Shown: positions 16,457-24,357, numbered from the stretch's first letter. The stretch: 33,220 nt of DNA from Gemmatimonadota bacterium (GCA_024638305.1 JAHEKN010000021.1:1-33220); one strand, 5' to 3'. Translations and numbers: made by a program. The notes: a model not told the origin generated them from the letters alone.

Positions 16457-17187
16457 GGCACTAGAGTGATGAGCTGGCCCATCGCGGCCAGACGACCAGA
16501 AAACGATGTGAAGAGCCCCGTGGCAAGCATCACACCCACGACGATGAGCACGAACCCCGACACCTTCTGCAGCGGGCCCACCCATGTTCGGACCTTCTGG
16601 GAGCCCACCAAGAACCAGTTGACCGATACGGCCGCGGCGATGAACGGGATTGCCAACCCGAACGCGTATACGCCGAGGAGCAGGCTTCCCCGCCACGCGG
16701 ACCCTTCCATACTCGCGAGCAGGAGGATGGTTGCGAGGATCGGACCGATGCACGGGGTCCAACCGGCTCCGAACACCACCCCGGCAGCGACCGAACCGGC
16801 CATGCCGGCCGGCTTGGAGGACAGCCGAATCCGGCGCTCGGCTCCGAGAGCTCTCAGCTTGAGCCAACCCACCAGATAGAGCCCGAACACGATGATGACC
16901 ACCCCGCCGATCCGGTTGATCCACGGGAGCCAGCGGCCCACCGTGCGACCGAGCGCGGTGGCGGTCGCTCCGAGCGTCATGAAGACCAGGGTGAACCCGA
17001 GCACGAACAGCGTCGCGTGGATCAAGGCCGCCCTGCGGGCGCGCCCCGACTCCGCCGCTCCCAGCTCGTCGAGCGTCATCCCGGTGACGTACGCGACGTA
17101 GCTCGGCACGAGGGGAAACACACAGGGTGACAGAAACGACACCACGCCGGCCACGAGGGCGGTCGGCAGGGAAACCGAGATGTCCAT
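16453..17187 (-). CDS. ccdA: CcdA-type thiol:disulfide transmembrane electron carrier
   Basis: This 244-residue integral membrane protein has six predicted helices and the two family cysteines, in SPCVFPLVPSY (Cys22) and GWTPCIGPI (Cys146). CcdA/DsbD-beta proteins carry reducing equivalents from cytoplasmic thioredoxin to extracytoplasmic thiol proteins, as in cytochrome c maturation. The adjacent DsbA-like lipoprotein is its probable partner; no cytochrome c assembly gene is in the window. The ATG at 17187 is 4 nt after the stop of the RDD gene, and the end overlaps the DsbA-like start. Confidence 0.94.
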   Translation of the reverse strand: MDISVSLPTALVAGVVSFLSPCVFPLVPSYVAYVTGMTLDELGAAESGRARRAALIHATLFVLGFTLVFMTLGATATALGRTVGRWLPWINRIGGVVIIVFGLYLVGWLKLRALGAERRIRLSSKPAGMAGSVAAGVVFGAGWTPCIGPILATILLLASMEGSAWRGSLLLGVYAFGLAIPFIAAAVSVNWFLVGSQKVRTWVGPLQKVSGFVLIVVGVMLATGLFTSFSGRLAAMGQLITLVP

Positions 17188-17191
17188 GGGT

Positions 17192-18448
17192 CTACGGGCC
17201 GGACCGCGGCGAACGGGGGCTCGCGCCGGTCCCGCCGCGAGCCGACGTACCCTGCGGGAGTCTCGCGTCCTTGATCACTACCGTCTCGGCGATCTTGTCA
17301 TGGATACCCATGCGATTCGGGTCCCAGAGCATGTGCGCGAATCCGAGCAGGCCCGTGGCAAACCCGGCGGCGTATCCCCCGGATCTCTCGAATGCCATGA
17401 GCCAGCTCATCGGTTCCCCGTTCAGACGAACGACACGCAGCCCGAAAAGGCGCTTGCCCGGTGTCAGACCGTTGGTCCAGGCAAGAATCGTGGAGAAGTA
17501 CAGCGCTCCCCACCCGAAGCCGAGGCCGAGCTCGTCGGCGGAATCGATGATCCAGGCGAAGAAACCGCGCCGCTCGCTGGCCGCCTGGGCCGCTCGTCGG
17601 GCCGCCCGCGCGTCCTCGCGTTCGGCATCGACGTCCGCACGGAGAGCCTCGACCTGCGCGCTCAGCGCCGCGAGCGAGTCGCCGGCCAACGCCTGGACGA
17701 TGCTTCGTTCCAGCTCACTCCGGAGCTCCGTCTCCTCAGCAGAGAGATCAGGTCCCTCGGGACCACGCAGGAGCTCGGCATATCGCGTCAGCGCTTCCAC
17801 GAGGGGAACATCCGGCAGCCCCGAGTCGACCGCATCGGCATCGACGGGGGTCACGGCCTCGCTCGGATAGGCAGCCTCGACAACACGCGCGATGAGCGCG
17901 GTCCGATCGTAGGAGGCGTCTTCCGGCACCAACTCCTCGAGCATCTCCTCGAGGCCGCTTCGGTCGACGTCGCGGGCCGCTACCACGCGAGCGAGCTCGG
18001 TGGCGGCGGCGAACGCGTCCTCCTCGTCGTCCGCCGATCGCAAGGCGAACGCGTCGCCCATGCCACCGGCCGGGACCGGCACCCCGGCCACCTGCAGGTT
18101 CACGGAGGGACCACCGCCCGGCTCGGACAGCAGATTCTGAACCACTCCGGTCGCCACGATCACCGTGATGCCGAGGAGAAACGCCCCCGCACACCCCATG
18201 GAATACTGGGCCGCCCGCCCGAGCGCGTTGCCCACGGACCGTCGAGTGGCCATCCGGAAGAAGTAGAACGCGGCCAGCACCCCCAGGACGGTCCAACCGA
18301 GCTGAGAAACCACCGCGATGATCAGTCCGTCCACTGCGATCGCCGCCAGCCGCGTTCGGGGCCGCGCGAGCGGCAGGCCCAGGAGGTTTTCCGAAACGCT
18401 GAACGCGTCGGGCGTGACGACCGATCGCGGATCTCGCGCGGGCTCCAC
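17192..18448 (-). CDS. RDD-family membrane protein with a ~200-residue acidic/coiled-coil insert
   Basis: This 418-residue protein has an RDD core in two pieces. The N-terminal part has ARPRTRLAAIAVDGLIIAVV (Arg and Asp of the RDD signature, about 29-46) plus two more hydrophobic stretches to about residue 105. The C-terminal part has LTPGKRLFGLRVVRLNGEP (about 338-356) and WDPNRMGIHDKIAETVVI (about 385-402). RDD proteins are usually about 150 residues. Here roughly residues 108-310 intervene: an acidic segment and a predicted coiled coil (SAQVEALRADVDAEREDARA) ending just before the next helix. Some RDD proteins function in Na+/H+ exchange or envelope assembly; no function is assignable here. 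The start is GTG at 18448, 2 nt after the previous stop. Confidence 0.82.
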   Translation of the reverse strand: MEPARDPRSVVTPDAFSVSENLLGLPLARPRTRLAAIAVDGLIIAVVSQLGWTVLGVLAAFYFFRMATRRSVGNALGRAAQYSMGCAGAFLLGITVIVATGVVQNLLSEPGGGPSVNLQVAGVPVPAGGMGDAFALRSADDEEDAFAAATELARVVAARDVDRSGLEEMLEELVPEDASYDRTALIARVVEAAYPSEAVTPVDADAVDSGLPDVPLVEALTRYAELLRGPEGPDLSAEETELRSELERSIVQALAGDSLAALSAQVEALRADVDAEREDARAARRAAQAASERRGFFAWIIDSADELGLGFGWGALYFSTILAWTNGLTPGKRLFGLRVVRLNGEPMSWLMAFERSGGYAAGFATGLLGFAHMLWDPNRMGIHDKIAETVVIKDARLPQGTSARGGTGASPRSPRSGP

Positions 18449-18450
18449 CG

Positions 18451-18972
18451 TCAGCGGCGGAACACTCGCGCTACGAGAAGTCCGACTCCCAGTGCCAGCA
18501 TTCCGGTGCCGAGCACGAGCTGACCCGACGGGCGGTCCGACTCCACGCCGGACGCGGAGCGATCCCGGAGATCGACGGGCGCGCGGGTGACGTCGCCAAT
18601 CACTTCGGTTTCGTCCTGTTCACGCGCGGCCGCGGTCGGCTCGTCCCGCCGCTCCACCGGTGGCCCGCCGTCACCCGTCGCGGGCGACATCACCGACCGC
18701 TCCGAGAGGGGTGCGGCGCCCTTTTCCTCGAACTCCGTCCCGCAGCCGACGCACTGGAGGTGGCCCTTGTCGAGTGCCGTTCGGTTGGCGTAAACCAGCG
18801 GTTCCTGGCAGAGTGGGCACATCGACTCGGAGGCCAGGGGCTCGATCGCCGCGTATAGGCTCCCCTTGGAGAGGCCGAGCTCATCCGCGATCCGATTGAC
18901 GCTCGTCTCGGACTCCCAATAGAGCTCGTTTGCCCGGCGGGCCTGCTCTTCTTCCTGTTCGATCCCGTCCAT
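18451..18972 (-). CDS. HTH plus zinc-ribbon protein with C-terminal transmembrane anchor
   Basis: This 173-residue protein has a helix-turn-helix-like segment (about 16-46: ELYWESETSVNRIADELGLS). A four-cysteine zinc ribbon follows (Cys52-x2-Cys55 and Cys74-x2-Cys77), then a hydrophilic linker of about 70 residues and one C-terminal transmembrane helix (LVLGTGMLALGVGLLVARVF). The predicted arrangement is a cytoplasmic DNA-binding/zinc module tethered to the membrane. It is first in the operon with RDD, CcdA, DsbA-like, hydrolase and S46 genes. A membrane-bound regulator sensing thiol state is an attractive inference, but zinc-ribbon anchors without regulatory function also exist. The family name is unknown to me. 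Confidence 0.78.
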   Translation of the reverse strand: MDGIEQEEEQARRANELYWESETSVNRIADELGLSKGSLYAAIEPLASESMCPLCQEPLVYANRTALDKGHLQCVGCGTEFEEKGAAPLSERSVMSPATGDGGPPVERRDEPTAAAREQDETEVIGDVTRAPVDLRDRSASGVESDRPSGQLVLGTGMLALGVGLLVARVFRR

Positions 18973-19074
18973 GAAGCCGGCTCGCTACCTTGTTCTACGG
19001 GCCGTCGGCCCAGTCACGCGGTACACGGATGTCACGACGAAAGATAACATTTGACGGTGCCCCTGGCCTTGGTA

Positions 19075-19080
19075 GAGGAG
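19075..19080 (+). promoter_or_regulatory. Ribosome binding site deciding the coiled-coil protein start
   Basis: GAGGAG ends 6 nt before the ATG at 19087. It favours this start over an in-frame TTG at 19051. Confidence 0.6.
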
Positions 19081-19086
19081 CGTTCC

Positions 19087-19347
19087 ATGCGGAGTCGAGC
19101 AAAGATTCTGGCGAGCTTGGAGACGGTGTACCGCGAGGCGTTCACCCGCGCAGAGGAGGCCGAGGACCGGGAGCGCATGGAGCGCCTGGACTTCGATTTC
19201 CAGAGGGATCAGCTCCAGTTGGAGGTCTTGCTCGACCTGAGGGACGCGCTCACGGCCCCGGAGGAGAAGGACGAGGAGAAGGAGACGTCGCTTCTGGAGA
19301 AGGCACAGGCGCTCGGCAAGCTCAGAAACCTGACCAGGCTGCGATAG
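19087..19347 (+). CDS. Small charged coiled-coil protein, function unknown
   Basis: This 86-residue protein is almost wholly helical and charged (SLETVYREAFTRAEEAEDRE; FDFQRDQLQLEVLLDLRDAL; EKAQALGKLRNLTRLR). Spacing is consistent with a coiled coil of about 55 residues. No signal peptide, cysteine or known motif is seen. A strong ribosome binding site supports the ATG at 19087. One base separates its stop from the ATG of the cobalamin adenosyltransferase, so the two are co-transcribed. A link to cobalamin metabolism is only positional. Confidence 0.8.
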   Translation: MRSRAKILASLETVYREAFTRAEEAEDRERMERLDFDFQRDQLQLEVLLDLRDALTAPEEKDEEKETSLLEKAQALGKLRNLTRLR

Positions 19348-19348
19348 C

Positions 19349-19930
19349 ATGAAGATCTATACGCGAACCGGGGACGCCGGCGAGACGGGGCTGTTCGGGG
19401 GTGGTCGCGTCCCGAAGGACCACTCCAGAGTGGAGGCGTACGGCACGGTCGACGAGTTGAACTCCCACCTGGGCTTCGTCCTGGCGAGCGGGGCTTCCGC
19501 GTCGACGGCGTCGAAGCTCCGTCCCATCCAGGACGATCTGTTCGCCATTGGCGCCGTGCTGGCGACCGCTCCCCCGACCGAGCGACGGCCGTCACCACGT
19601 CTGCCCGAGCTGCCCGGGGACCGCATCGAGGCGATGGAGCGATGGATCGACGAGACCACGGCGCAGCTCCCGCCCCTCCGCGAGTTCGTCATCCCCGGGG
19701 GCACGGTCGTGGCCGCCGCCCTACACCTGGCTCGGACCGCCTGCCGGCGGTCGGAGCGGGCCGTCGTGGCCCTCGCGCACGCCGAACCCGTCGATCCCGT
19801 GATACTGCGCTATCTGAATCGGCTCTCCGACCTGCTCTTCACCCTAGCCCGGGCGGAGAACGTCGGCGGTGGCGGCGCCGAAGTGCCGTGGGACAAAGAC
19901 AGCGGCACGAGTCGGGAAGGGTCGGCCTAG
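19349..19930 (+). CDS. pduO: PduO-type ATP:cob(I)alamin adenosyltransferase
   Basis: This 193-residue protein contains the PduO/MMAB signature: N-terminal ATP loop KIYTRTGDAGETGLFGG, then GTVDELNSHLG, RTACRRSERAVVAL and YLNRLSDLLFTLAR. It transfers the adenosyl group of ATP to cob(I)alamin, making the cofactor of enzymes such as methylmalonyl-CoA mutase, and it is cytoplasmic. The Arg-rich RTACRRSER helix and the NRLSD segment match residues contributing to ATP binding and trimer contacts in the family. It is co-transcribed with the coiled-coil gene and converges on the plug-domain gene, 12 nt away. No B12-dependent enzyme gene is in the window. Confidence 0.93.
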   Translation: MKIYTRTGDAGETGLFGGGRVPKDHSRVEAYGTVDELNSHLGFVLASGASASTASKLRPIQDDLFAIGAVLATAPPTERRPSPRLPELPGDRIEAMERWIDETTAQLPPLREFVIPGGTVVAAALHLARTACRRSERAVVALAHAEPVDPVILRYLNRLSDLLFTLARAENVGGGGAEVPWDKDSGTSREGSA

Positions 19931-19935
19931 CCGAC
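19921..19935. terminator. Small perfect hairpin carrying a stop codon in its loop
   Basis: GTCGGC-CTA-GCCGAC is a perfect 6-bp stem with a three-base loop. The TAG stop of the adenosyltransferase (19928-19930) spans the loop and the first stem base. It lies at the convergent junction with the plug gene. There is no U-tract, so termination is uncertain. Confidence 0.35.
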
Positions 19936-19942
19936 CAGTGCG

Positions 19943-21277
19943 CTAGCGCCGCGCGCGCCGTCCGTTCTTCGTGTAGAACATCACGGCGCCGTGCGCGCCA
20001 CCCGTGCCGAACAGGGCGCCGGCCTGGACCGGCCGGAACACCACGAAGTGGTCGATGGCGTCGGGTGGAAAGTCGTAGATGCCCTCGGGCGCGACTCGGT
20101 TGTCGTCGATGAACATGAGGACCGACTCGCAGGGGCGGGTCTTGAGTAGGCGGACCTGCCCCGACTCGAATTCGACGCAGAACTGACCCTCCTCACGGCG
20201 AATCCGGAGACCGCTGACCCGCGTGTTGCGGAGCAGGTCGGCGATGTTCCTAGTCCGGCGCTCGACCTCGGCGATGTCCTCGCGACTCACGACCTGACCG
20301 CCCATGGCGGCGCGCGCGGCCATCCGCTGCTGGTCGACCGTGACCACGATGGGCTCGAGCTCGATGGGCTCCATCGACATCTTCATCTCGACGCTGATCC
20401 CAACACCGTTCAAGAGGTTGACCGTCTCCGAGCGCGTCTCGTAGCCCAGCTGGGTGACCTCCAGAACGTACTCGCCCGGGGGCACGTCTTGGAATTGGAA
20501 GTCCCCTCTACCATCGGTGACCGTGAAGTAGCGGGTGCCCAATAGCCGTACCGCCGCGCCCGAGAGAGGCTGCCCTCCCCCTTGGTCGCTGAGCCGGCCG
20601 GAAATGCCGGAAGGCTCGTACTCGCCCAACAGGAAGTCGATTCGTGCGCCGCGCTCGCCGACGGCGACCTGCTGCGCAGTCGAGCTCATGCTGAGGAACT
20701 CGGCCATGCCGGACGCCTTGGCCCCCTTGGGAAGCCCGCAGAAGCGAAACCATCCTTCTCCGTCGGCCACCGTCCGCCGGGTGCGCACCCGACCGCCGAG
20801 CCCCTCCGTCCAGGAGAGGTGGACCGTGCTGCCCGGGATCGCGACCCGGGTCTCCGTGTCCAGCACCGCGCCGAACACGAACGATCCCTCCGCGCTCTCG
20901 AACAGACACTGGTTGCTGGTCACCGTGGCCAAGCTGGGCGTGCCGAGATCGACTTCGGTGGTCACACCCTCCTGCACGGTGACCATGGTTTGGCCGGCGC
21001 TCACGCCGAGGTGTGCGAGCCGCGGGTGGAAGAACACCATGGCATACTCGCCCACGGGCACCTGCTCGAAGACGAAATACCCGTCCTCGTTCGATTGAAC
21101 GCGGTGCGTGGTCTCCCAGAGCGCCACGTCCGCTCCGGCAAGTGGCTCGGCAACGGTGCTGTCGACCACCTGACCCCGTATCGATCCCGTCGGGACCTCC
21201 TGGCCGCCGATCCCGGGCGGAAGCGCGAGTGTGGCGCCCACGACTGCTGCGACCGCCAACGTTCGGGGGATCGGCAT
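19943..21277 (-). CDS. Exported protein with three carboxypeptidase-regulatory-like domains and a barrel-less TonB-plug-like domain
   Basis: This 444-residue protein has a signal peptide (cleavage near GIGGQE). Three beta-sandwich repeats of the carboxypeptidase-regulatory type follow (about 30-85: [20 protein letters not shown]; about 131-190; about 222-290: [20 protein letters not shown]). Then comes a plug-like domain (about 305-436: [50 protein letters not shown]), and the protein ends there with an Arg-rich tail. No beta-barrel and no membrane helix are present. Cys367 and Cys383 lie in the pattern CVEF-x-C, as in the protein at 11442-12719. It is probably soluble periplasmic or surface-exposed. 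The ATG at 21277 gives a standard signal peptide; an in-frame ATG at 21334 is the alternative. Function is unknown. Confidence 0.8.
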   Translation of the reverse strand: MPIPRTLAVAAVVGATLALPPGIGGQEVPTGSIRGQVVDSTVAEPLAGADVALWETTHRVQSNEDGYFVFEQVPVGEYAMVFFHPRLAHLGVSAGQTMVTVQEGVTTEVDLGTPSLATVTSNQCLFESAEGSFVFGAVLDTETRVAIPGSTVHLSWTEGLGGRVRTRRTVADGEGWFRFCGLPKGAKASGMAEFLSMSSTAQQVAVGERGARIDFLLGEYEPSGISGRLSDQGGGQPLSGAAVRLLGTRYFTVTDGRGDFQFQDVPPGEYVLEVTQLGYETRSETVNLLNGVGISVEMKMSMEPIELEPIVVTVDQQRMAARAAMGGQVVSREDIAEVERRTRNIADLLRNTRVSGLRIRREEGQFCVEFESGQVRLLKTRPCESVLMFIDDNRVAPEGIYDFPPDAIDHFVVFRPVQAGALFGTGGAHGAVMFYTKNGRRARR

Positions 21278-21551
21278 GGAGCGCGGCGCCTGGCTCGAGG
21301 AGCGCTGTGTCGGCTGGCTACGAACGAACCGCATGGAGGACCGGGTACCTCTCGAAGTATCGTGGGCTCCGCTCCTCGGGCGCAATCGCGCTGCCCCGAG
21401 GGCGCGTTCATCATACGGAACCCCGGGCGGGCTCTTTCGTGTACCCGTGGCGGGAACGAAGGGTCTTGCCGCCCCCCTGGGGGACGCCAATGATACTCGC
21501 CACCGGCCTGGGACGGTCGTGTGGGTCGGGAAAACGAGATCGGGAGACCGA

Positions 21552-21782
21552 ATGACATACATCATCGCCGAGCCGTGCATCGCGACCAAGGACGCGAGCT
21601 GCGTCGAGGTGTGCCCGGTGGACTGCATCTACGAGGGCGAGGACCAGTACTACATCCAGCCCGACGAGTGCATCGACTGCGGCGCGTGCGAGCCGGAGTG
21701 CCCCGTGCAGGCGATCTTTCCTGACACGGACGTGCCCCCGGAGTGGACGGACTACATCGCCAAGAACGCGAACCACTTCTGA
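21552..21782 (+). CDS. fdxA: 7Fe ferredoxin ([3Fe-4S][4Fe-4S], FdxA type)
   Basis: This 76-residue ferredoxin has cysteines at about 9, 17, 21, 25, 40, 43, 46 and 50. As in Azotobacter ferredoxin I, Cys9, Cys17 and Cys50 would bind the [3Fe-4S] cluster, and Cys21, Cys40, Cys43 and Cys46 the [4Fe-4S] cluster. The position that would make the first cluster 4Fe is Thr12 here. The segment [14 protein letters not shown] and the C-terminal [15 protein letters not shown] are typical FdxA. It is a cytoplasmic low-potential electron carrier. The nearby Hcr-like molybdoenzyme (26235-31084) is a possible client by inference only. GGGAG lies 6 nt before the ATG, and a terminator follows about 80 nt after the stop. 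Confidence 0.95.
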   Translation: MTYIIAEPCIATKDASCVEVCPVDCIYEGEDQYYIQPDECIDCGACEPECPVQAIFPDTDVPPEWTDYIAKNANHF

Positions 21783-21861
21783 CGACCGGGGCCGATCGCT
21801 CCGTGGGCCCTGGACCTTTCCGGGCGCGCTGCGGGCCGGTCGACCCGCACGTCGGAAACGA

Positions 21862-21905
21862 GAAGCGGCGGCCGACCCGAGAGTCGACCGCCGCTTCTTT
21901 TCTCT
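21862..21905 (+). terminator. Rho-independent terminator after fdxA
   Basis: A 15-bp stem with one mismatch (21862-21876 with 21883-21897), six-base loop CCGAGA, is followed by TTTTCTCT. This is a classic intrinsic terminator for the plus-strand ferredoxin. The reverse side has only TCGTTTCC, so minus-strand termination would be weak. Confidence 0.88.
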
Positions 21906-21954
21906 GTCGATCCCGATCCGCCGTTCGGATCGAGGCCGGCGCGTCAGCAACCCG

Positions 21955-22122
21955 TCAGATTCCCAGCTCCCGAAGCTTGTCCAATTGGATCTCCCCGGGG
22001 ACCGTTTCACCTGGCGGGACCTTGCGCCCCTCGAATTCGTCCGTCCTTTGCTGACGGATGAGCACGAGGCTGGCCGCGAACGCCGCGACTCCGACGAGAC
22101 CCAGAGCCACTTTCCTGAACAT
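21955..22122 (-). CDS. Small single-pass membrane protein, function unknown
   Basis: A 55-residue frame starts MFRKVALGLVGVAAFAASLV. It has a basic start and one hydrophobic helix (about 5-21), then a charged 34-residue tail (QQRTDEFEGRKVPPGETVPG) ending DKLRELGI. The ATG at 22122 is preceded by GGGGGATGGGAAG, which contains possible ribosome binding sequence. It stands alone, converging on the fdxA terminator. Codon use and the signal-anchor pattern make it credible, but no family is recognised. It could be a membrane-anchored tail protein. Confidence 0.55.
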   Translation of the reverse strand: MFRKVALGLVGVAAFAASLVLIRQQRTDEFEGRKVPPGETVPGEIQLDKLRELGI

Positions 22123-22237
22123 CTTCCCATCCCCCAAAAAAACCGACCCGGCTCGCCACCGAGCGGCAGCACGAACCGTGCCCTCTTCCACCCCGCCGCC
22201 CCCTTGTAAAAACCCAACGAGCCCGGGGAGTTTCACC

Positions 22238-22262
22238 CCTCCGGGAGCCGCGCTTCCGGAGG
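22238..22262. other. Strong hairpin in the 262-bp gap before the M20 peptidase
   Basis: CCTCCGGGAGC-CGC-GCTTCCGGAGG forms an 11-bp stem (one G-U pair) with a three-base loop. No U-tract follows on either strand. The rest of the gap 22123-22384 holds a C5A7 run at 22131-22142 and no gene that I can see. Confidence 0.6.
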
Positions 22263-22384
22263 CCGCACGGAAAACCGATGTTTCCCGCCGCCGCGAGCCT
22301 CAGAAATCTGTAGATTCTCGCAGTCCGCGACGGTCGCCGACCATCGGTTTCACCTGATCCTCGGACTACACGAGGAGCGAGTAC

Positions 22385-23554
22385 ATGGACGGACAGGTCC
22401 CGCTCCCGTTCGATGCCCATGACCGGGCCACCGCCGGAGACGTCGTCGAGCTGGCCCGTTGCCTGATCGCGATACCCTCTGTGAACCCCCGTTTGGAGGC
22501 CGACGGCGCGGGGGAGGGAGACGTCGCGAGGCTGGCCGACGGATGGCTCCGTCGCTGGGGGTTCGAGTCGCGCCTGGTCGAGGTCGCACCGGGTCGCTGG
22601 AACGTGGTGGCCAGCTACGGCGACGGTCGGCCGGCGACCGTGCTCAACGGGCATCTCGACACCGTGGGTGTGGCCGGCATGACCGTGCCCCCATTCGAGA
22701 CGACGCTCGAGAGCGGGCGGCTGTACGGACGGGGGGCGTGCGACATGAAGGGCGGCGTCGCGGCAGCCTTGGCGGCGGCCCGCACGTTCGCCCTGTCGCG
22801 AGGCCGCGGCACGCTGATCGTTGCGCTCACGGCGGACGAGGAGCACTCCAGCGTCGGCATGCAGGCGTTTGCAGGCGATCCCCCGCCCGCGGACCGGGCC
22901 GTCGTATGCGAGCCGACCGACCTGGCGGTCATGCCGGCACACAAGGGGTTTCTCTGGCTGACCGCTTCCTTCGTCGGCAAGGCGGCCCACGGTTCCCGCC
23001 CCGACGTCGGCGTGGACGCGGTGCGCCATGCTGGCCTCTATATGGCGGAGCTCGAGGGGCTTCATCGGCGGTTGGCGGACGGGCCCAGCCATCCGTTGCT
23101 CGGTGCCGGCTCATTCCACTTCGGGCCGATCGCCGGCGGTGCCGCCCCCTCAGTCTATCCCGACCGCTGCACGCTCCAGATCGAGCGGCGCACCCTCCCG
23201 CACGAGGACGAGTCCGCCGCCAGCGACTTCCAGCGAGTGCTGACCGATCTCTCCAGTCGACACGCCGACATGCGCGGCGAGCTCACGCTGGACCTCTACA
23301 GACCCGGGAGCGACGTCGATCCGGCACACGCCATCGTGTACGACATCGAGCGCGCGCTGGAGGCGGAGGGTGAGGCCCCCAGGGTAGAGGGGATGACGGC
23401 CTGGGTCGACGCCGCCTATCTGAACAAGGCCGGGATCCCCGCCGTATGCTTCGGACCCGGCTCGATCGCGCAGGCGCATTCGGCGGACGAGTGGGTGGAG
23501 GTGCGCCAGCTCGTGGTCGCGCAGCGGGTTCTCGAGCGCTTCCTGGGCGTCTGA
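22385..23554 (+). CDS. M20-family metallopeptidase/deacylase (ArgE/DapE/aminoacylase-like)
   Basis: This 389-residue cytoplasmic enzyme has the complete M20 di-zinc site: VLNGHLDTVG (His, Asp), GACDMKGGVAA (bridging Asp), ALTADEEHSS (catalytic Glu and metal Glu), VCEPTDLAV, and a C-terminal AQAHSADEW His. A central lid/dimerisation domain (about 175-290, KAAHGSRPDVGVDAV) is present. The family hydrolyses N-acyl amino acids or dipeptides; acetylornithine and succinyl-diaminopimelate deacetylation are well-known cases. The arginase two genes downstream makes an arginine/ornithine-related substrate plausible, but this is inference. GAGGAG (22372-22377) lies 7 nt before the ATG. It is first of a plus-strand run ending at 25554. 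Confidence 0.92.
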   Translation: MDGQVPLPFDAHDRATAGDVVELARCLIAIPSVNPRLEADGAGEGDVARLADGWLRRWGFESRLVEVAPGRWNVVASYGDGRPATVLNGHLDTVGVAGMTVPPFETTLESGRLYGRGACDMKGGVAAALAAARTFALSRGRGTLIVALTADEEHSSVGMQAFAGDPPPADRAVVCEPTDLAVMPAHKGFLWLTASFVGKAAHGSRPDVGVDAVRHAGLYMAELEGLHRRLADGPSHPLLGAGSFHFGPIAGGAAPSVYPDRCTLQIERRTLPHEDESAASDFQRVLTDLSSRHADMRGELTLDLYRPGSDVDPAHAIVYDIERALEAEGEAPRVEGMTAWVDAAYLNKAGIPAVCFGPGSIAQAHSADEWVEVRQLVVAQRVLERFLGV

Positions 23555-23643
23555 TACACGAACCCCAGGCGTCTATTACGTTTAGGCCGGTCTTCCGCTG
23601 CTCGGGCGTCGGTGGACCGCCGTCGATGACCGTGGGAGGGGGG

Positions 23644-24357
23644 ATGTCGGAGACGACACCGAGACAGGGAGCCCAGCTTCAGTCCCTGCGCCAGCGAACC
23701 ATAGATCAGTTGTGCGAGCGGTTCGCGGACGACCTGATCAGCGTGGGGGAGTTCGAGCGCCGGGTGGATCAGGCGCATCGGGTCGAGACGGCGGCCGAGC
23801 TGGACGCGTTGCTGGCCGATCTCCCTTCCGCGTCCAACCTGCCCGCCAGGGCGGATCAGGCAGCTCGCCTGGCGACCCCCGGCTCCTTTCCCTCCGTAGC
23901 GCCCTTTCCCGAAACCGCCCACCCGACGGCGGTGAAGGAGCGCGACTTCATGCTGGGCTTCTGGGGGGGCTCGGGCCGGAAGGGCCGTTGGACCCCCGCC
24001 CGGAAATGTCTCGCCATTGCAACGATGGGCGGCGTGGAGCTCGACTTCCGTGACGCCGTGCTCCCGGAGCACACGGAGATCACCGCCATCGCCATCATGG
24101 GCGGTGTGGAGATCATCGTGCCGCCCGGGGTGGTCGTGGACACCGGAGGCCTGGCCATCATGGGCGGCTTCGAGCACGAGGGTGACTCGGCGACGCAACC
24201 GCCGCCAGGAGCCCCATCCATCACCGTGAAGGGCCTCGCCCTGATGGGCGGCGTCTCCATCGAGACACGTTTCCCCGGCGAGTCGGCCCGCGACGCGCGT
24301 CGGCGCAATCGAGCGCTCCTGAAGGCCCGACGCCGCCAGCTCTCTTCGGGCGATTAG
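23644..24357 (+). CDS. DUF1707-LiaF-like protein
   Basis: This 237-residue protein has an N-terminal DUF1707-like helical segment (LRQRTIDQLCERFADDLISV, then GEFERRVDQAHRVETAAELD). The C-terminal half is LiaF-like (DUF2154) and built of repeated MGGV strands (IATMGGVELDF, IAIMGGVEIIV, LAIMGGFEHEG, LALMGGVSIET), followed by a basic tail. LiaF-related proteins modulate cell-envelope stress signalling in Firmicutes. Here there are no transmembrane helices, so it may be cytoplasmic or peripheral. GGGAGGGG immediately upstream supports the ATG at 23644; an ATG at 23626 is in frame. Its TAG stop shares a base with the GTG start of arginase (TAGTG). Confidence 0.82.
   Translation: MSETTPRQGAQLQSLRQRTIDQLCERFADDLISVGEFERRVDQAHRVETAAELDALLADLPSASNLPARADQAARLATPGSFPSVAPFPETAHPTAVKERDFMLGFWGGSGRKGRWTPARKCLAIATMGGVELDFRDAVLPEHTEITAIAIMGGVEIIVPPGVVVDTGGLAIMGGFEHEGDSATQPPPGAPSITVKGLALMGGVSIETRFPGESARDARRRNRALLKARRRQLSSGD

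Noticed and set aside
21478-21493. CCCCCC/GGGGG inverted repeat as terminator of the plug gene or fdxA leader
   Set aside because: It has essentially no loop and no U-tract, and it is in the divergent gap where a terminator is not expected.
21335-21551. Plus-strand upstream extension of the ferredoxin frame
   Set aside because: The translated upstream residues are unlike any FdxA, and the canonical MTYIIAEPC start has its own ribosome binding site.
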